NCBI GenBank assembly: GCA_963682055.1
Contig: OY821740.1
Location: 41,312,795-41,376,794, forward strand
Length of the DNA stretch: 64,000 bases
Direction: 5' to 3'
From: Primula veris
Taxonomy: Eukaryota > Streptophyta > Magnoliopsida > Ericales > Primulaceae
This document shows, one piece after another, positions 51,201 to 59,163 of the stretch. The notes under the pieces were generated by a model. It worked only from the letters and a program-made list of their open reading frames with translations. It was not told the DNA's origin and did no database searches. The translations under genes were made by a program, and so were the position numbers. The stretch's first letter is position 1. Each line of letters starts with the position of its first letter.

Positions 51201-54200
51201 TATGAGTGGTTATATAAGCATTTTTGTTTCTTTTTAAAGTATTTACACACTCAGCCTGAATGTGACCAAAACCTCTACATTCTCTACACTGAATCTCTCT
51301 AGCCTTGTAATCTTTGTTATCCTTCTCTTTAGAATTCCACTTTCCTGTAGAGTTATTATTGAACCTAGATTCTGTCTTAAATTGGTTATCCCCTTTTTGA
51401 AAGTTTTTGGATGTTCCAGTATCATTCTGTTTTTTCTTGTAGAACTTTTTGTAAACCTTTTTTGCAAAGAAGACCAGCTGTTCTTCATCACTCATTTGTT
51501 CACAGACCTTGGGCTCAGATTTCTTAGCTTGAAAGGCTATTCCTTTTTCTGGTCTCTTATGTTTGAAGAATTTTAGCTCATGAGTGCTTAGATTTCCTAT
51601 AAGTTCTTCAAGTTTAAGGTTATCTAAGTCTGTTGATTCTTCAATAGCTGTAACCTTAATTTCAAACCTTTCTGGAAGTGATCTTAGAGTTTTCTTAACA
51701 AGTTTAGCATCACTGTATTTTTCACCTAAGGTTCCAGCTTGATGGGCAATATGACAAATTCTACCATTAAACTGTTCAATGGTTTCATCTTCCTCCATTT
51801 TTAAGTTTTCAAATTTAGTGGTTAACTGTTGGAGTTTAAAAGCTTTAACTTTAACAGTTCCTTCAAAGGTTATTTGTAAGATGTCCCATGCCTCTTTGGC
51901 AGTTTCACAATGAGAGATCTTTGGCAGTTTCACAATGAGAGATATACCTTAACACACTGAGAGTTACACCAGCAAAGATCAAGTTTATTGCTGTGGAGTT
52001 TGCACTTGATTTTCTGTCCTCATCAGCAGACCATCTGTCTTCAGGCACATAGACTAGATCACCTTCACCATCAGTAACAGTTGGAGCTTCCCAACCATAC
52101 AGTACTGTTTTTCAAGCATGTTCATTTTGCTGTTTAATGAAAGATCTCATTCTGATTTTCCAAACTCCATAGTTGACTCCTCATTCAAGCAATGGTGGTT
52201 TGTTGAATGCGTTTCCTTCCCTCATTAAGTCCATTTTTACCAGAACACAGGATCCACACTAAGTAAGATCTAGTGTGAAGCTCTGATACCAATTGAAATT
52301 CCTATCCGCTGTTCTAGTTGCAGTTTTGCAGTTAGGTTCCAAGTGAGGTTGCAACCACAGTTGGAACCAAGTGTATGAATGGACAGAACTGTAAAAAGTT
52401 AAATGTACTTGAAATAAATCACACGCACATTTAACAACGGAGTTCACCTAACTAGGCTACGTCTCCAGGGCACTTACCCAGATTATGATATTATAAAAAG
52501 CTTACAATATTAGATTCAAGTCTTAATGAAAAACTCTTAGACTCTCTCTAGGTTTTTCTGCCTATCTCTATATTGCTCATACTCTATAACTATCACTTAT
52601 AAATCAATGGCATCCCACCATTGTTTTCTTTTGAACGCTCTTTGTGTATTCTCTCAAGAATGGGTTCTTTATAATTTAGAACACACACTTTTTACAAGCT
52701 TAGTTATCAACTATATAATAAAAACAAATCAATCTTCTTTCTTCAAGATCTTTTTATGATTGCTTTGACTCTTTTTGATAGGCTTCAATCTTTCCAAGCA
52801 TTACGTGATTCCTCAGCGTTGATTGACTCCAATCATCATTGGTTGATACCTGTTTAATAACAAGCTTGATTGTAGGAGTTAGTATTTTCCTATTACAAGG
52901 AAACATATAAAAAGACCATATCTTAGAAAGATAATTTCTTTTAAATATTCATGTAAGACATTGACTCCTAATTTCATTCAATCTTAAACATATCATACAG
53001 AATTTGATAAGGAACAAAGATTGAAACAAGTGATAAAGATTTGTATAAGAATAAAGATTTATCTATGTAAAGGAAACATAACTAATCTCTTTATATCTTT
53101 TAGGAAATCTTTCCTTACCACTTTGATATATCTCAATAAACGTATACTGAACATTTAGGAACACATGAGTATATATCCTGCATACTTTAACACACATAAT
53201 AATCATTAAAGAATAGTTATGCAGATTTTAAGAATAAGATAGAATCCTGCAGAATAGCAGGTTGGAACTGAGGTTGCAACATCTACTTGAAACCACCTAC
53301 GCTGTCTTAGCAGTTTGGAACTAAGGTTGCAACTGAGGTTGCAACATCTACTTGAAACCACCTACGCTGTCTTAGCAGTTTGGAACTAAGGTTGCAACTG
53401 AGGTTGCAACATCTACTTGAAACCTAGCAGCTTTGTGATATGAAGGTTGTAACAAAGGTTGCAACATAGCTTGAAACCTAACAACACTGTCTTAGCTCTT
53501 AACTAGCAGATAGGATTTATTAGTAAAACCATTAGACAACAAATAATATTTAGACCAGAAATCTGGTCCTAACAAAACTTGTTGTATTGTCATCTCAATT
53601 CAAAATATTTAGTCCATGTTGGGATAAATTGCAGTATAAGGTTTCAACATTTGTTTTATTCTTCTTTTGCTTATAAGATGAAATGTATGTGAGTTTCTCA
53701 CCTTAAAATTGGGCTTTTTTTTCTTACCTGGAAAATACACAGATTAACCTGGATGCACTCAGACTTATATGAGTCTCAAATAAGCTAACTCATTGTTAAT
53801 TTATCACTTCAACATCTAAAGCTTTTGATTTTTACCTTTGCAGCTAAGAAAGCTTATCCAGTGAAGGTTAGCGCAGTTGACATATCTCCTTATCCTGTGT
53901 CGAGAGGGGTGTCAACTACCTTCGCCATTTCCGCATCTTCTGGTAGTTTTTCTTTAAACGTGGCTCTTTACCTGTATATTCTTATAACTTGTAATTCTTA
54001 CTACTGAAATCATTCTCACACATCAATGATCTATTAATGTGCCGCATTACCACACCAATTCTTCATTTCCTATGCCATGTACCATATGAAGGAAAATCAT
54101 AGAGTGTGGTTTGCGATTAGCTTTACAACCCAATATTTTTTGTATACCGTCGTCGGTCAATAATTATTCGGTAATTGTTTGCTTGCAGCTTTTAAACTCA

Positions 54201-55704
54201 GTTATCTGCTTTGCTGCTTACTAGTTACAGTGCATTTGATTAGCCAACCTACACCCGAGTTCTTTTGGTTTCCTACTCTAAAACGTCTACAAATTTTTAA
54301 GTGGGATAAATCATATACGCTAGTTGGTTAGTTTAAGGCTGTAGTCAAACAAGCCCTTATTTGATAACTTGTAAGTATATTATTCCTGATAATTTGACTC
54401 ACGATCCCGCTTATTTTTTCTGTTTAAACTGAAAGAAACACATAAAGCTATTGTTGCATGTTTCCATTACGATGTGGTGAGAGAGAATGAGGTAGGACGA
54501 TAACGCATTAAATTTTTTTTGTACAGTATTGTGGAAATAAATCTTGGAATTGTTCCATCTTACTTGCGAAATTGTTTTGTTGTATATTATTTAGATAATG
54601 CAATCGCGGGAGGGAAAATGTCGATTGAGGTATCATACTTTGGGTGGCACATTCACACTGAGTCGCACGACCTCTGTGAGAAGACAACTTGTCCCATTTC
54701 TTCTGGCGATTTCGTTCTCTCTCATGAGCAGGTTTTACCTGGGATCACTCCACCGGTTAGTCATTTTTCCTATTCAATAATAATGATTGAAATACAAGGT
54801 ATTGACCCTTTTACATATAGGGAGAAAAAGAATTTGGAGAAAGAAATCACAAGTCTGGTAATAAACTTATATGTTTCTTTTAGGCTCTAGAAGACCTATA
54901 TCTATCCTCTATTTTAATATTAATAGAAATTTTGTAAGTTATCGAGATCTACTTATTTCTTGGATGGCCACGCTATTGGGTTTCAGAGTTCCGTGCTTCT
55001 TTTCCAATACATTTATGCACGATATACTCGTATTTCGTGTGGACCCAGTCTTTTAAGCTAAAAATAAGAACTGTTCGGGTACAGATTTACACTCTTAGTT
55101 CCCTTGTTTTAATATGTTTTTTTCTTTAGTTTCTCTACAAAGACGCACTTCTAAGGCCTTGTTTTGGTGCAGTGTCTTATGCAGATAGGATAGATGATTT
55201 TTGTTTGAAAAACAAGCTGACTTCCAGTTTTAAGATCAGAGAAACAGAAACAAAGTACTGTACAGTACACAGAAAACAATGAGAATGATCTTCAAAGTTG
55301 CAATCAAATAAGTTTTGGAATAAGTTTTTATGGTTGTGAACTTGTGATTGTATTACATCACATAAGTTGCTCATGTAGGGGAGAGAAAAGCTTAATTGAA
55401 TCCTTAGTTACAATGCCTAGCATTTGGGGTCAAAGCTTAAGTTTTGGCTCCCAATCTTGTTACCAACATTATGACTTGGCACTTGCTAGTTGCAAAAATT
55501 ATGCCTATATACTTCATGAGTATTTTCCAAGTGAAGATGCTCAATTTTGACCAAAATTTTTATATTCTCCCGATATGTGTACAGGGTTCATATATGCTTA
55601 CGATGAAGATGACGGATGAAGATAAGAATCAATTGACATGCATTTCCTTTGATTTCAGCATTTGGTTTGGGGCAACAGAGTCTGATGCTGTGGCTTCTAT
55701 TTAA
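42300..55704 (+). CDS. ML (MD-2-related lipid-recognition) domain secreted protein
   Basis: This is a small secreted lipid-binding protein of the NPC2/PG-PI transfer type. Exons are 42300-42375, 53844-53942, 54595-54755 and 55585-55704, with intron phases 1, 1 and 0, totalling 152 codons (151 aa plus stop). A 19-residue signal peptide ending SHA is followed by a compact ML fold: IRYC, KVSAVDISPYPVSRG, a GGKMSIEVSYFGWHIH strand pair, HDLCEKTTCPI, LPGITPPGSY and a closing C-x-SFDFSIWFGA strand. The cysteines sit at family positions. Intron 1 is 11,468 bp because it carries a tandem repeat array and a complete Copia retrotransposon in the opposite orientation. The gene can still be functional if that intron is removed correctly. 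Introns 2 and 3 are ordinary. Confidence 0.92.
42478..43830 (+). repeat. Tandem repeat array at the start of ML intron 1
   Basis: The motif ACAGTTATTTACAACAACC and its variants recur ending at about 42608, 42741, 42874, 43010, 43236, 43455 and 43720. Spacing is about 133 bp for the first units and about 220-265 bp for the later ones. Units share GATTTATTGGATAAAGTCAT, TGCTTTGATCT and TTTAAGCTCA. The longer later units also contain decayed copies of the end of exon 1 and its donor (ACTACTGCAGTAATTGG near 43351, ACCACTGCAGTAATTG near 43621). The whole array is intronic. Confidence 0.85.
44413..45689 (-). repeat. 3' LTR of the Copia element
   Basis: By eye it differs from the other LTR by about a dozen substitutions and three indels, that is about 1%. 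Two of the indels change the number of GGTTGCAACTGA units in the cluster near 45375-45590. The third is a 4-bp difference near 45105. Confidence 0.93.
45690..45701 (-). other. Polypurine tract of the Copia element
   Basis: On the element's strand AAAGGGGGAGAT lies directly before the 3' LTR start TGTTAGG. It primes plus-strand DNA synthesis. Related G-runs lie upstream at about 45822-45829 and 46084-46090. Confidence 0.85.
46113..46253 (-). CDS. Small 46-aa open frame in the 3' region of the Copia element
   Basis: After RNase H the element has about 1.5 kb before its 3' LTR. This frame there starts MSANSPKNPNPYSDD, is acidic and hydrophilic, and ends PPQSDIPRD. It resembles no env-like or other protein I know and has no membrane segment. 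Sireviruses often carry an additional region at this position. It may be a chance frame or the remains of a longer one. Confidence 0.35.
   Translation of the reverse strand: MSANSPKNPNPYSDDGLSINSENEAEEVVKETPLRERPPQSDIPRD
46885..47035 (-). repeat. GTTGCAAC-motif cluster in the element's 3' region
   Basis: Three blocks (about 46892-46930, 46951-46981, 46997-47034) each read roughly GAGGTTTCAACTGATGTTGCAACTGAGCTTGCAACC. Each contains the palindrome GTTGCAAC or a one-base variant at 11-12-bp steps. The same motif recurs in the LTRs and the coding region. Confidence 0.85.
47230..47955 (-). pseudogene. Copia RT C-terminus and RNase H
   Basis: The frame includes the thumb/connection of reverse transcriptase (RYVKGTLHLGLWY) and a Copia RNase H with DADWAG, STAEAEYIA, CDNKSA and the conserved end ADIFTKPL. 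Its reading frame is the same as that of the reverse transcriptase segment at 48049-48822; an in-frame TAG at 48049-48051 separates them. Confidence 0.9.
48049..48822 (-). pseudogene. Copia reverse transcriptase core
   Basis: The frame contains the N-terminal WTLVPRP block, the KARLVAQGY strand, the catalytic QLDIKSAFLNG region and YVDD (YVDDIVFGS). It ends at an amber stop after which the same frame stays open into the RNase H segment. Upstream an in-frame TAA at 48916-48918 cuts it from the integrase C-terminal linker. The enzyme motifs themselves are intact. Confidence 0.92.
48916..49305 (-). pseudogene. Copia integrase C-terminal region and INT-RT linker
   Basis: This holds the region after the integrase core (KSDKGIFLGYAQNSRAFRVFN) and an acidic linker. 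The linker includes a VATEVETEVETQ stretch made of 12-bp GTTGCAACTGAG-like repeats in frame. It lies in a different frame from the integrase core upstream, so a small indel near 49230-49250 separates them. It ends at TAA (48916-48918), beyond which the same frame continues into reverse transcriptase. Confidence 0.85.
49211..50005 (-). pseudogene. Copia integrase (zinc-binding and catalytic core)
   Basis: The HHCC domain (HKRLGHMNY ... CGDCAVGK) is followed by the DDE core: LHIDLMGP, SDHGTEFEN and PQQNGIVERKN supply the two Asp and the Glu. It is frameshifted relative to gag-protease upstream (break near 49985-50040) and to the next segment downstream. The catalytic residues are all visible. 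Confidence 0.92.
49933..51933 (-). pseudogene. Copia Gag and protease
   Basis: The UBN2-like Gag core (about 1-125) is followed by a lysine-rich region, a CCHC zinc knuckle (C216, C219, H224, C229), a coiled-coil stretch (about 310-370) and the Sirevirus-like SRGSKDISGLGYYG block. The Copia protease site FDSGCSKHMTG comes near residue 535. Repeated VRSSVATR / VRSSVITK phrases (about 415-445) are encoded by GGTTGCAACTGAG-type repeats. The true Gag start lies upstream of this frame at about 52234, and the intervening part is broken. Confidence 0.88.
51894..51943 (-). repeat. 25-bp tandem duplication in gag
   Basis: Two exact 25-bp copies beginning CTTTGGCAGTTTCACAATGA stand head to tail (51894-51918, 51919-51943). 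As 25 is not a multiple of three, the duplication shifts the Gag reading frame. Confidence 0.95.
51944..52234 (-). pseudogene. Broken N-terminal part of Copia Gag
   Basis: From an ATG at 52234-52232 the sequence keeps recognisable Sirevirus Gag phrases (MDLMREG, then NYGVWKIRMRSF, then GWEAP) spread over different frames. At least two or three single-base indels and stop codons are needed to explain it. This region explains why the long Gag frame begins only at 51933. Confidence 0.75.
52280..52291 (-). other. Primer-binding site of the Copia element
   Basis: On the element's strand TGGTATCAGAGC follows the 5' LTR after two bases. It is the standard complement of the 3' end of plant initiator tRNA-Met and confirms the element's orientation. 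Confidence 0.92.
52294..53574 (-). repeat. 5' LTR of the Copia element
   Basis: This LTR is 1,281 bp with TG...CA ends. It includes a cluster of GGTTGCAACTGA units at about 53260-53470 in the U3-side part and a GAGGTTGCAACC copy near 52346, close to its end. The element's promoter should lie here, reading to the left, antisense to the host gene. Confidence 0.93.
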
Positions 55705-56825
55705 GCTGGTCTTGAATTGCTTATTTTGGTTGGCTTCTATTTAAGCTGGTCTATCTTTATTATACATACGTATGAGCCTACCAGTATATAACTTTCAATT
55801 ATGGGTTCCAGCCTCAGCTTTAATTCTTTTGCCAGTATTGCAGTGTGACTAATGATCTGATATCCGTCTTTTCTTTTTCTTTAATATCGAAAGTTGATTA
55901 TACATGCATGTACAATTGGAATTTATTATCAAAATTCAACTCGTTCCCGGTTTGAAACTCATGTTTGAGAAAGCTTTCTTACTGCGCATTCACTTTCTTT
56001 TTAAGGCAAATAAAGTATCCTGGTTAGGATTAACATCCGATCATGAGGAGTTACCCGATAGCTGTATTAAGTTGTTGGGTTAGTCTTTATAAACATACAT
56101 ACCACTATGGAAAGCTTATACAAAATCAAGATATCAATTTTAGGGTCAATTTTTGACATCAGAAATTCCTCCTAAATGATTTAAGAAGTGGTTTTGCTGC
56201 TTTTGCATCGGTCTGAGTCAGACACACCTCAGGCACATAGTATTTAAGCAAAAAAAAAAAGGGAACTGAATGACAACTAAAATTGAGTTTGAGAAATTGG
56301 TCAATAGTAGGAGATCAATCTATTAAACTGGATCATCGTAAAACAGGTTCAACAAATTGAACGTCAGTGTCCTGAATTCAGCGAACTAAATGACTATGAA
56401 AACAATGGTAATCGCTCACACATACAATATACTATTCTTCAAAACTTGTATCTCATTTCCCGAAATGAAACCATCTTATTGAACTGAATCACTGCCTAAA
56501 ATCAGTTTAGCAGACTTCATGACGACATCGAATTGGAAAACAAGCTCATCTTCGTCTCGGTAAATGCTGGACTCGTTTTTGTTCATTTAGTAATGAACTG
56601 GGTCTGAACAAAACAATAAGTTCGTGTTCTGCGAGCTCGTGTTATTATTTTAATTTTTTTATCATATATATCATGCCTATTAATATAAATAACTACAAAA
56701 TATAATGCACACGATCGATAAAACGGTAAACACCCTTCTATTAAAATAGTAATTAAGCCTGTATTTTTAAACTCTATCAGTTTGTATTATAAACTCAAAA
56801 TATTTATTTGTATTTGTATATATTC
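55705..56825. other. ML gene 3' flank, no gene seen
   Basis: It begins with the 3' UTR of the ML gene. The 15-bp phrase GGCTTCTATTTAAGCTGG spanning the stop codon is repeated at about 55731-55749, so the last codons and stop were duplicated downstream. The rest is AT-rich without coding signal. Confidence 0.5.
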
Positions 56826-56827
56826 TA

Positions 56828-57680
56828 CAGTTAAATCTCTTTAAAGTAAACACTTGGGACCGAAAAAAATTATTCATTTAGCGAGTTTATTAATTTATCG
56901 ATAAATGAATAAATTATTCATTTATCGAATATTTATTATTTTAAATTGAGTTTTCTAATATAGCATATATACATTGCACATGTGATCATAAAAATCAAAG
57001 ACACTACAAATATTATTTGAATCTAGAAAAACTTAAAAGTTTTTGTGGAAGTTAATGTATTTAAAAATTAAGTTCATGTACATAGAAAATTGATCTCATT
57101 TCTAATTTACGATATAGAAATGTGATGGATGTTGAACATATTTTGAACTATCCTAACGAGAATGATGCAATTATGAAATCACCTACAAACGAAGAAATTA
57201 TTCAATCGGTAATGAACAATAATGATAAAAATGATACGAAACCAGATGATAGTAGCGTTATCCCAAATGTGTCGTCAAATGAGACATTTCAAGTAATAGT
57301 CACCTTAAACAACTACTTGCTCTAACCCGAGCAAAATATTCCGAAAATTATACAAGTTTACAAAAGTAAAGGATAAACTTCATTTTGGTTTAGGTGGGAA
57401 AAAAAACAATAAACCATAAATACATATTTTTTTTTTAAATAATTTTTGTGATGGTATTGTTGATTGATTGAAGATTTTGGTCTACAATATATATTTTTCT
57501 TTATGAAAATTTATAATTATTACTTTATATTTTTATTGGGCCCTTAAGTATTCAATTTTTTTTATTACTTAATACATTTAACGAGAATATTACTTTACTC
57601 GCCCAACTCGGAACCGAAAGAAATTATTATATTAGCGAAATTATTATTTTATCGAACACTACTTTATCGAGATTTAACTA
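56828..57680 (+). mobile_element. pogo/Tigger-like Tc1-mariner element (853 bp)
   Basis: The left terminus CAGTTAAATCTCTTTAAAGTA is mirrored at the right by the inverse of TAGTTAAATCTCGATAAAGTA. TA dinucleotides flank both sides (56826-56827 and 57681-57682), the target site of Tc1/mariner transposons. CAGT-type ends are typical of pogo. Inside is a short plus-strand coding remnant at 57122-57325. The rest of the transposase is missing, so this is an internally deleted, non-autonomous copy. Confidence 0.8.
57122..57325 (+). pseudogene. C-terminal tail of a pogo/Tigger-type transposase
   Basis: The 67-residue frame is acidic and ends in a leucine-rich TLNNYLL before a stop. Its composition, with phrases such as SPTNEEIIQSVM and DDSSVIPNVSSNETFQ, resembles the acidic tails of plant CENP-B/Tigger-like transposases as I remember them. 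No DDE or helix-turn-helix domain remains. The position inside TA-flanked pogo-like ends supports the call. Confidence 0.6.
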
Positions 57681-58463
57681 TATTCAATTAGAAGATTTTT
57701 TAACAAATGAAACAGTACTAAACGAGACTATACACCGTTAGTACTTGGCTAGTGAATACGCTCACTATGATTCATTTATAAACGAGCCGAGTATCAACAG
57801 AAACTTCGAGACCCAGTTTAGTAAACAAACCGGGTTCGAAACCAGCTGAATTTGACTCGCCTCGGTTCATAAGTAAAAAAGAGTCGAACAAAAAATCTCA
57901 ATTAGCCATATCAGTTGGTAATTTGTTTTAATTTAATTGTACTACAAGAGGAATAAAATCAACAAAATAAAACTAACTGTGTCCCCTAGTTTACAGGGTG
58001 TTTTTTTTTAAAAAACCTCATCCCCTCATAATCAATAGTTTTTCTTTTGTGATCTTCTACATTTGAACGGTACAAATTATTATTAAATATAGCATTTCTT
58101 GTATCATTTAATTTATGTATAACTTAACAAAATATACTACTTTTGAAACTAAATTATCAAAAACATATACTTTCAACTTTAACCATCAAAAACATACCAA
58201 ACAAACTTAATGCTGTTTATTTTCTTATTTCTCTATCTTTCATTTATTCTCTCTCCTCCCTTATTATATCTCTCCTCGATTCTTTTTCTCTCCTTCATTG
58301 TTGTTTGTATTTTTATTTTATATCCCACTCTATCTCCATCCCTTCATCCATCACGAAAATCCGTCACTAACTACCGAATACCATCTAAATTATATAAACA
58401 TACATATAAATATAAATACATATATATACATACATACGTAATACATAAATATTACACTGGTTG

Positions 58464-58557
58464 ATACCCCGTAATATATGAAAAATATATGAAATTGGTG
58501 AGATTGTTTTGTATCCCGTAATATATGAAAAATATATGAAATTGATGAGATTGTTTT
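58464..58557. repeat. Two tandem 47-bp units
   Basis: The sequence CCGTAATATATGAAAAATAT with its flank is repeated with a period of 47 bp and about three differences. Confidence 0.85.
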
Positions 58558-58651
58558 CTATTTATTGAGGTTTGAGACTATTGTAAAACTTGTGGTTTTC
58601 AAGTTAAAGTAGAGAATCTATATGTATAGTATTGAGATAAATTCATATGTT

Positions 58652-58875
58652 GGTATGAAGTTTTGAAATAGGGTATGAAGTTTTAAAATTAGGGTATGAA
58701 GGTTTAAAATTAGGGTATTAAGTTTTGAAATTAGGGTATGAAGTTTTGAAACTAGGATATGAAGTTTTAAAATTAGGGTATGAGCTCTTTTTTAAATATT
58801 TGATTGTGATTCAGAACATTTAGGGTATGACATTTTAAAATTAGCGTATGACATTTTATAATTAGCATATGAATA
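58652..58875. repeat. 21-bp minisatellite (GGTATGAAGTTTTGAAATTAG type)
   Basis: Units begin at about 58652, 58672, 58693, 58714, 58735, 58755 and 58777 with a period near 21 bp. Degenerate units continue near 58822-58875 after a short interruption. Confidence 0.9.
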
Positions 58876-59163
58876 TTTTGTGAATTTTTACTCATTTTGA
58901 GAGAGAGATGGGTGATTAGTATGTGTTAGAAATAGATGCGATTATCGTGTGTTAGAGATAGAGGTACGATTAGAGAGAGAGATTTGCGGTTAGAGATATA
59001 TATGTTATATTATGGTTTGATTAGAATTAGATAAATAATAAATATATATATGTATGTTTTTTATAATTTAAATATTGGAACGATGTTTTTGGTAATACAA
59101 TGCATATAATAATTGGCATAGGATTCTGATCTAAATAATCAAACGGTGCACTCAAACAAACCG

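Larger units (their letters stand above)
44413..53574 (-). mobile_element. Full-length Sirevirus-like Ty1/Copia LTR retrotransposon
   Basis: The element is 9,162 bp, inserted antisense in intron 1 of the ML gene. An exact 5-bp target duplication AAACT flanks it (44408-44412 and 53575-53579). LTRs are 1,277 and 1,281 bp, starting TGTTAGGACC and ending GAATTTCA on the element's strand, with a tRNA-Met primer site and a polypurine tract next to them. Domain order is gag, protease, integrase, reverse transcriptase, RNase H, which is the Copia order. The Gag zinc knuckle type, several GGGGGAG runs before the 3' LTR and an extra 3' region fit the Sirevirus (SIRE/Maximus) lineage; that lineage call is inferred. 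Gag-pol has many stops and frameshifts, so this copy could move only with proteins supplied in trans. Confidence 0.93.
57683..59163. other. Intergenic with minisatellites, upstream of folB
   Basis: There is no gene here. A CT-rich stretch (58220-58350), AT-rich sequence and two tandem arrays (58464 and 58652) fill it. The rightmost part, just before the CT-rich 59190-59230, should be the promoter of the dihydroneopterin aldolase gene. Confidence 0.5.

Noticed and set aside
54519..54890. Longer single frame through ML exon 3 and the neighbouring introns
   Set aside because: Only 54595-54755 aligns with the ML family; the extensions are intron read-through.
58210..58464. Hydrophobic 84-codon frame in a CT/AT-rich stretch
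   Set aside because: It is low-complexity Leu/Ser/Tyr sequence arising from pyrimidine-rich DNA, not a credible protein.
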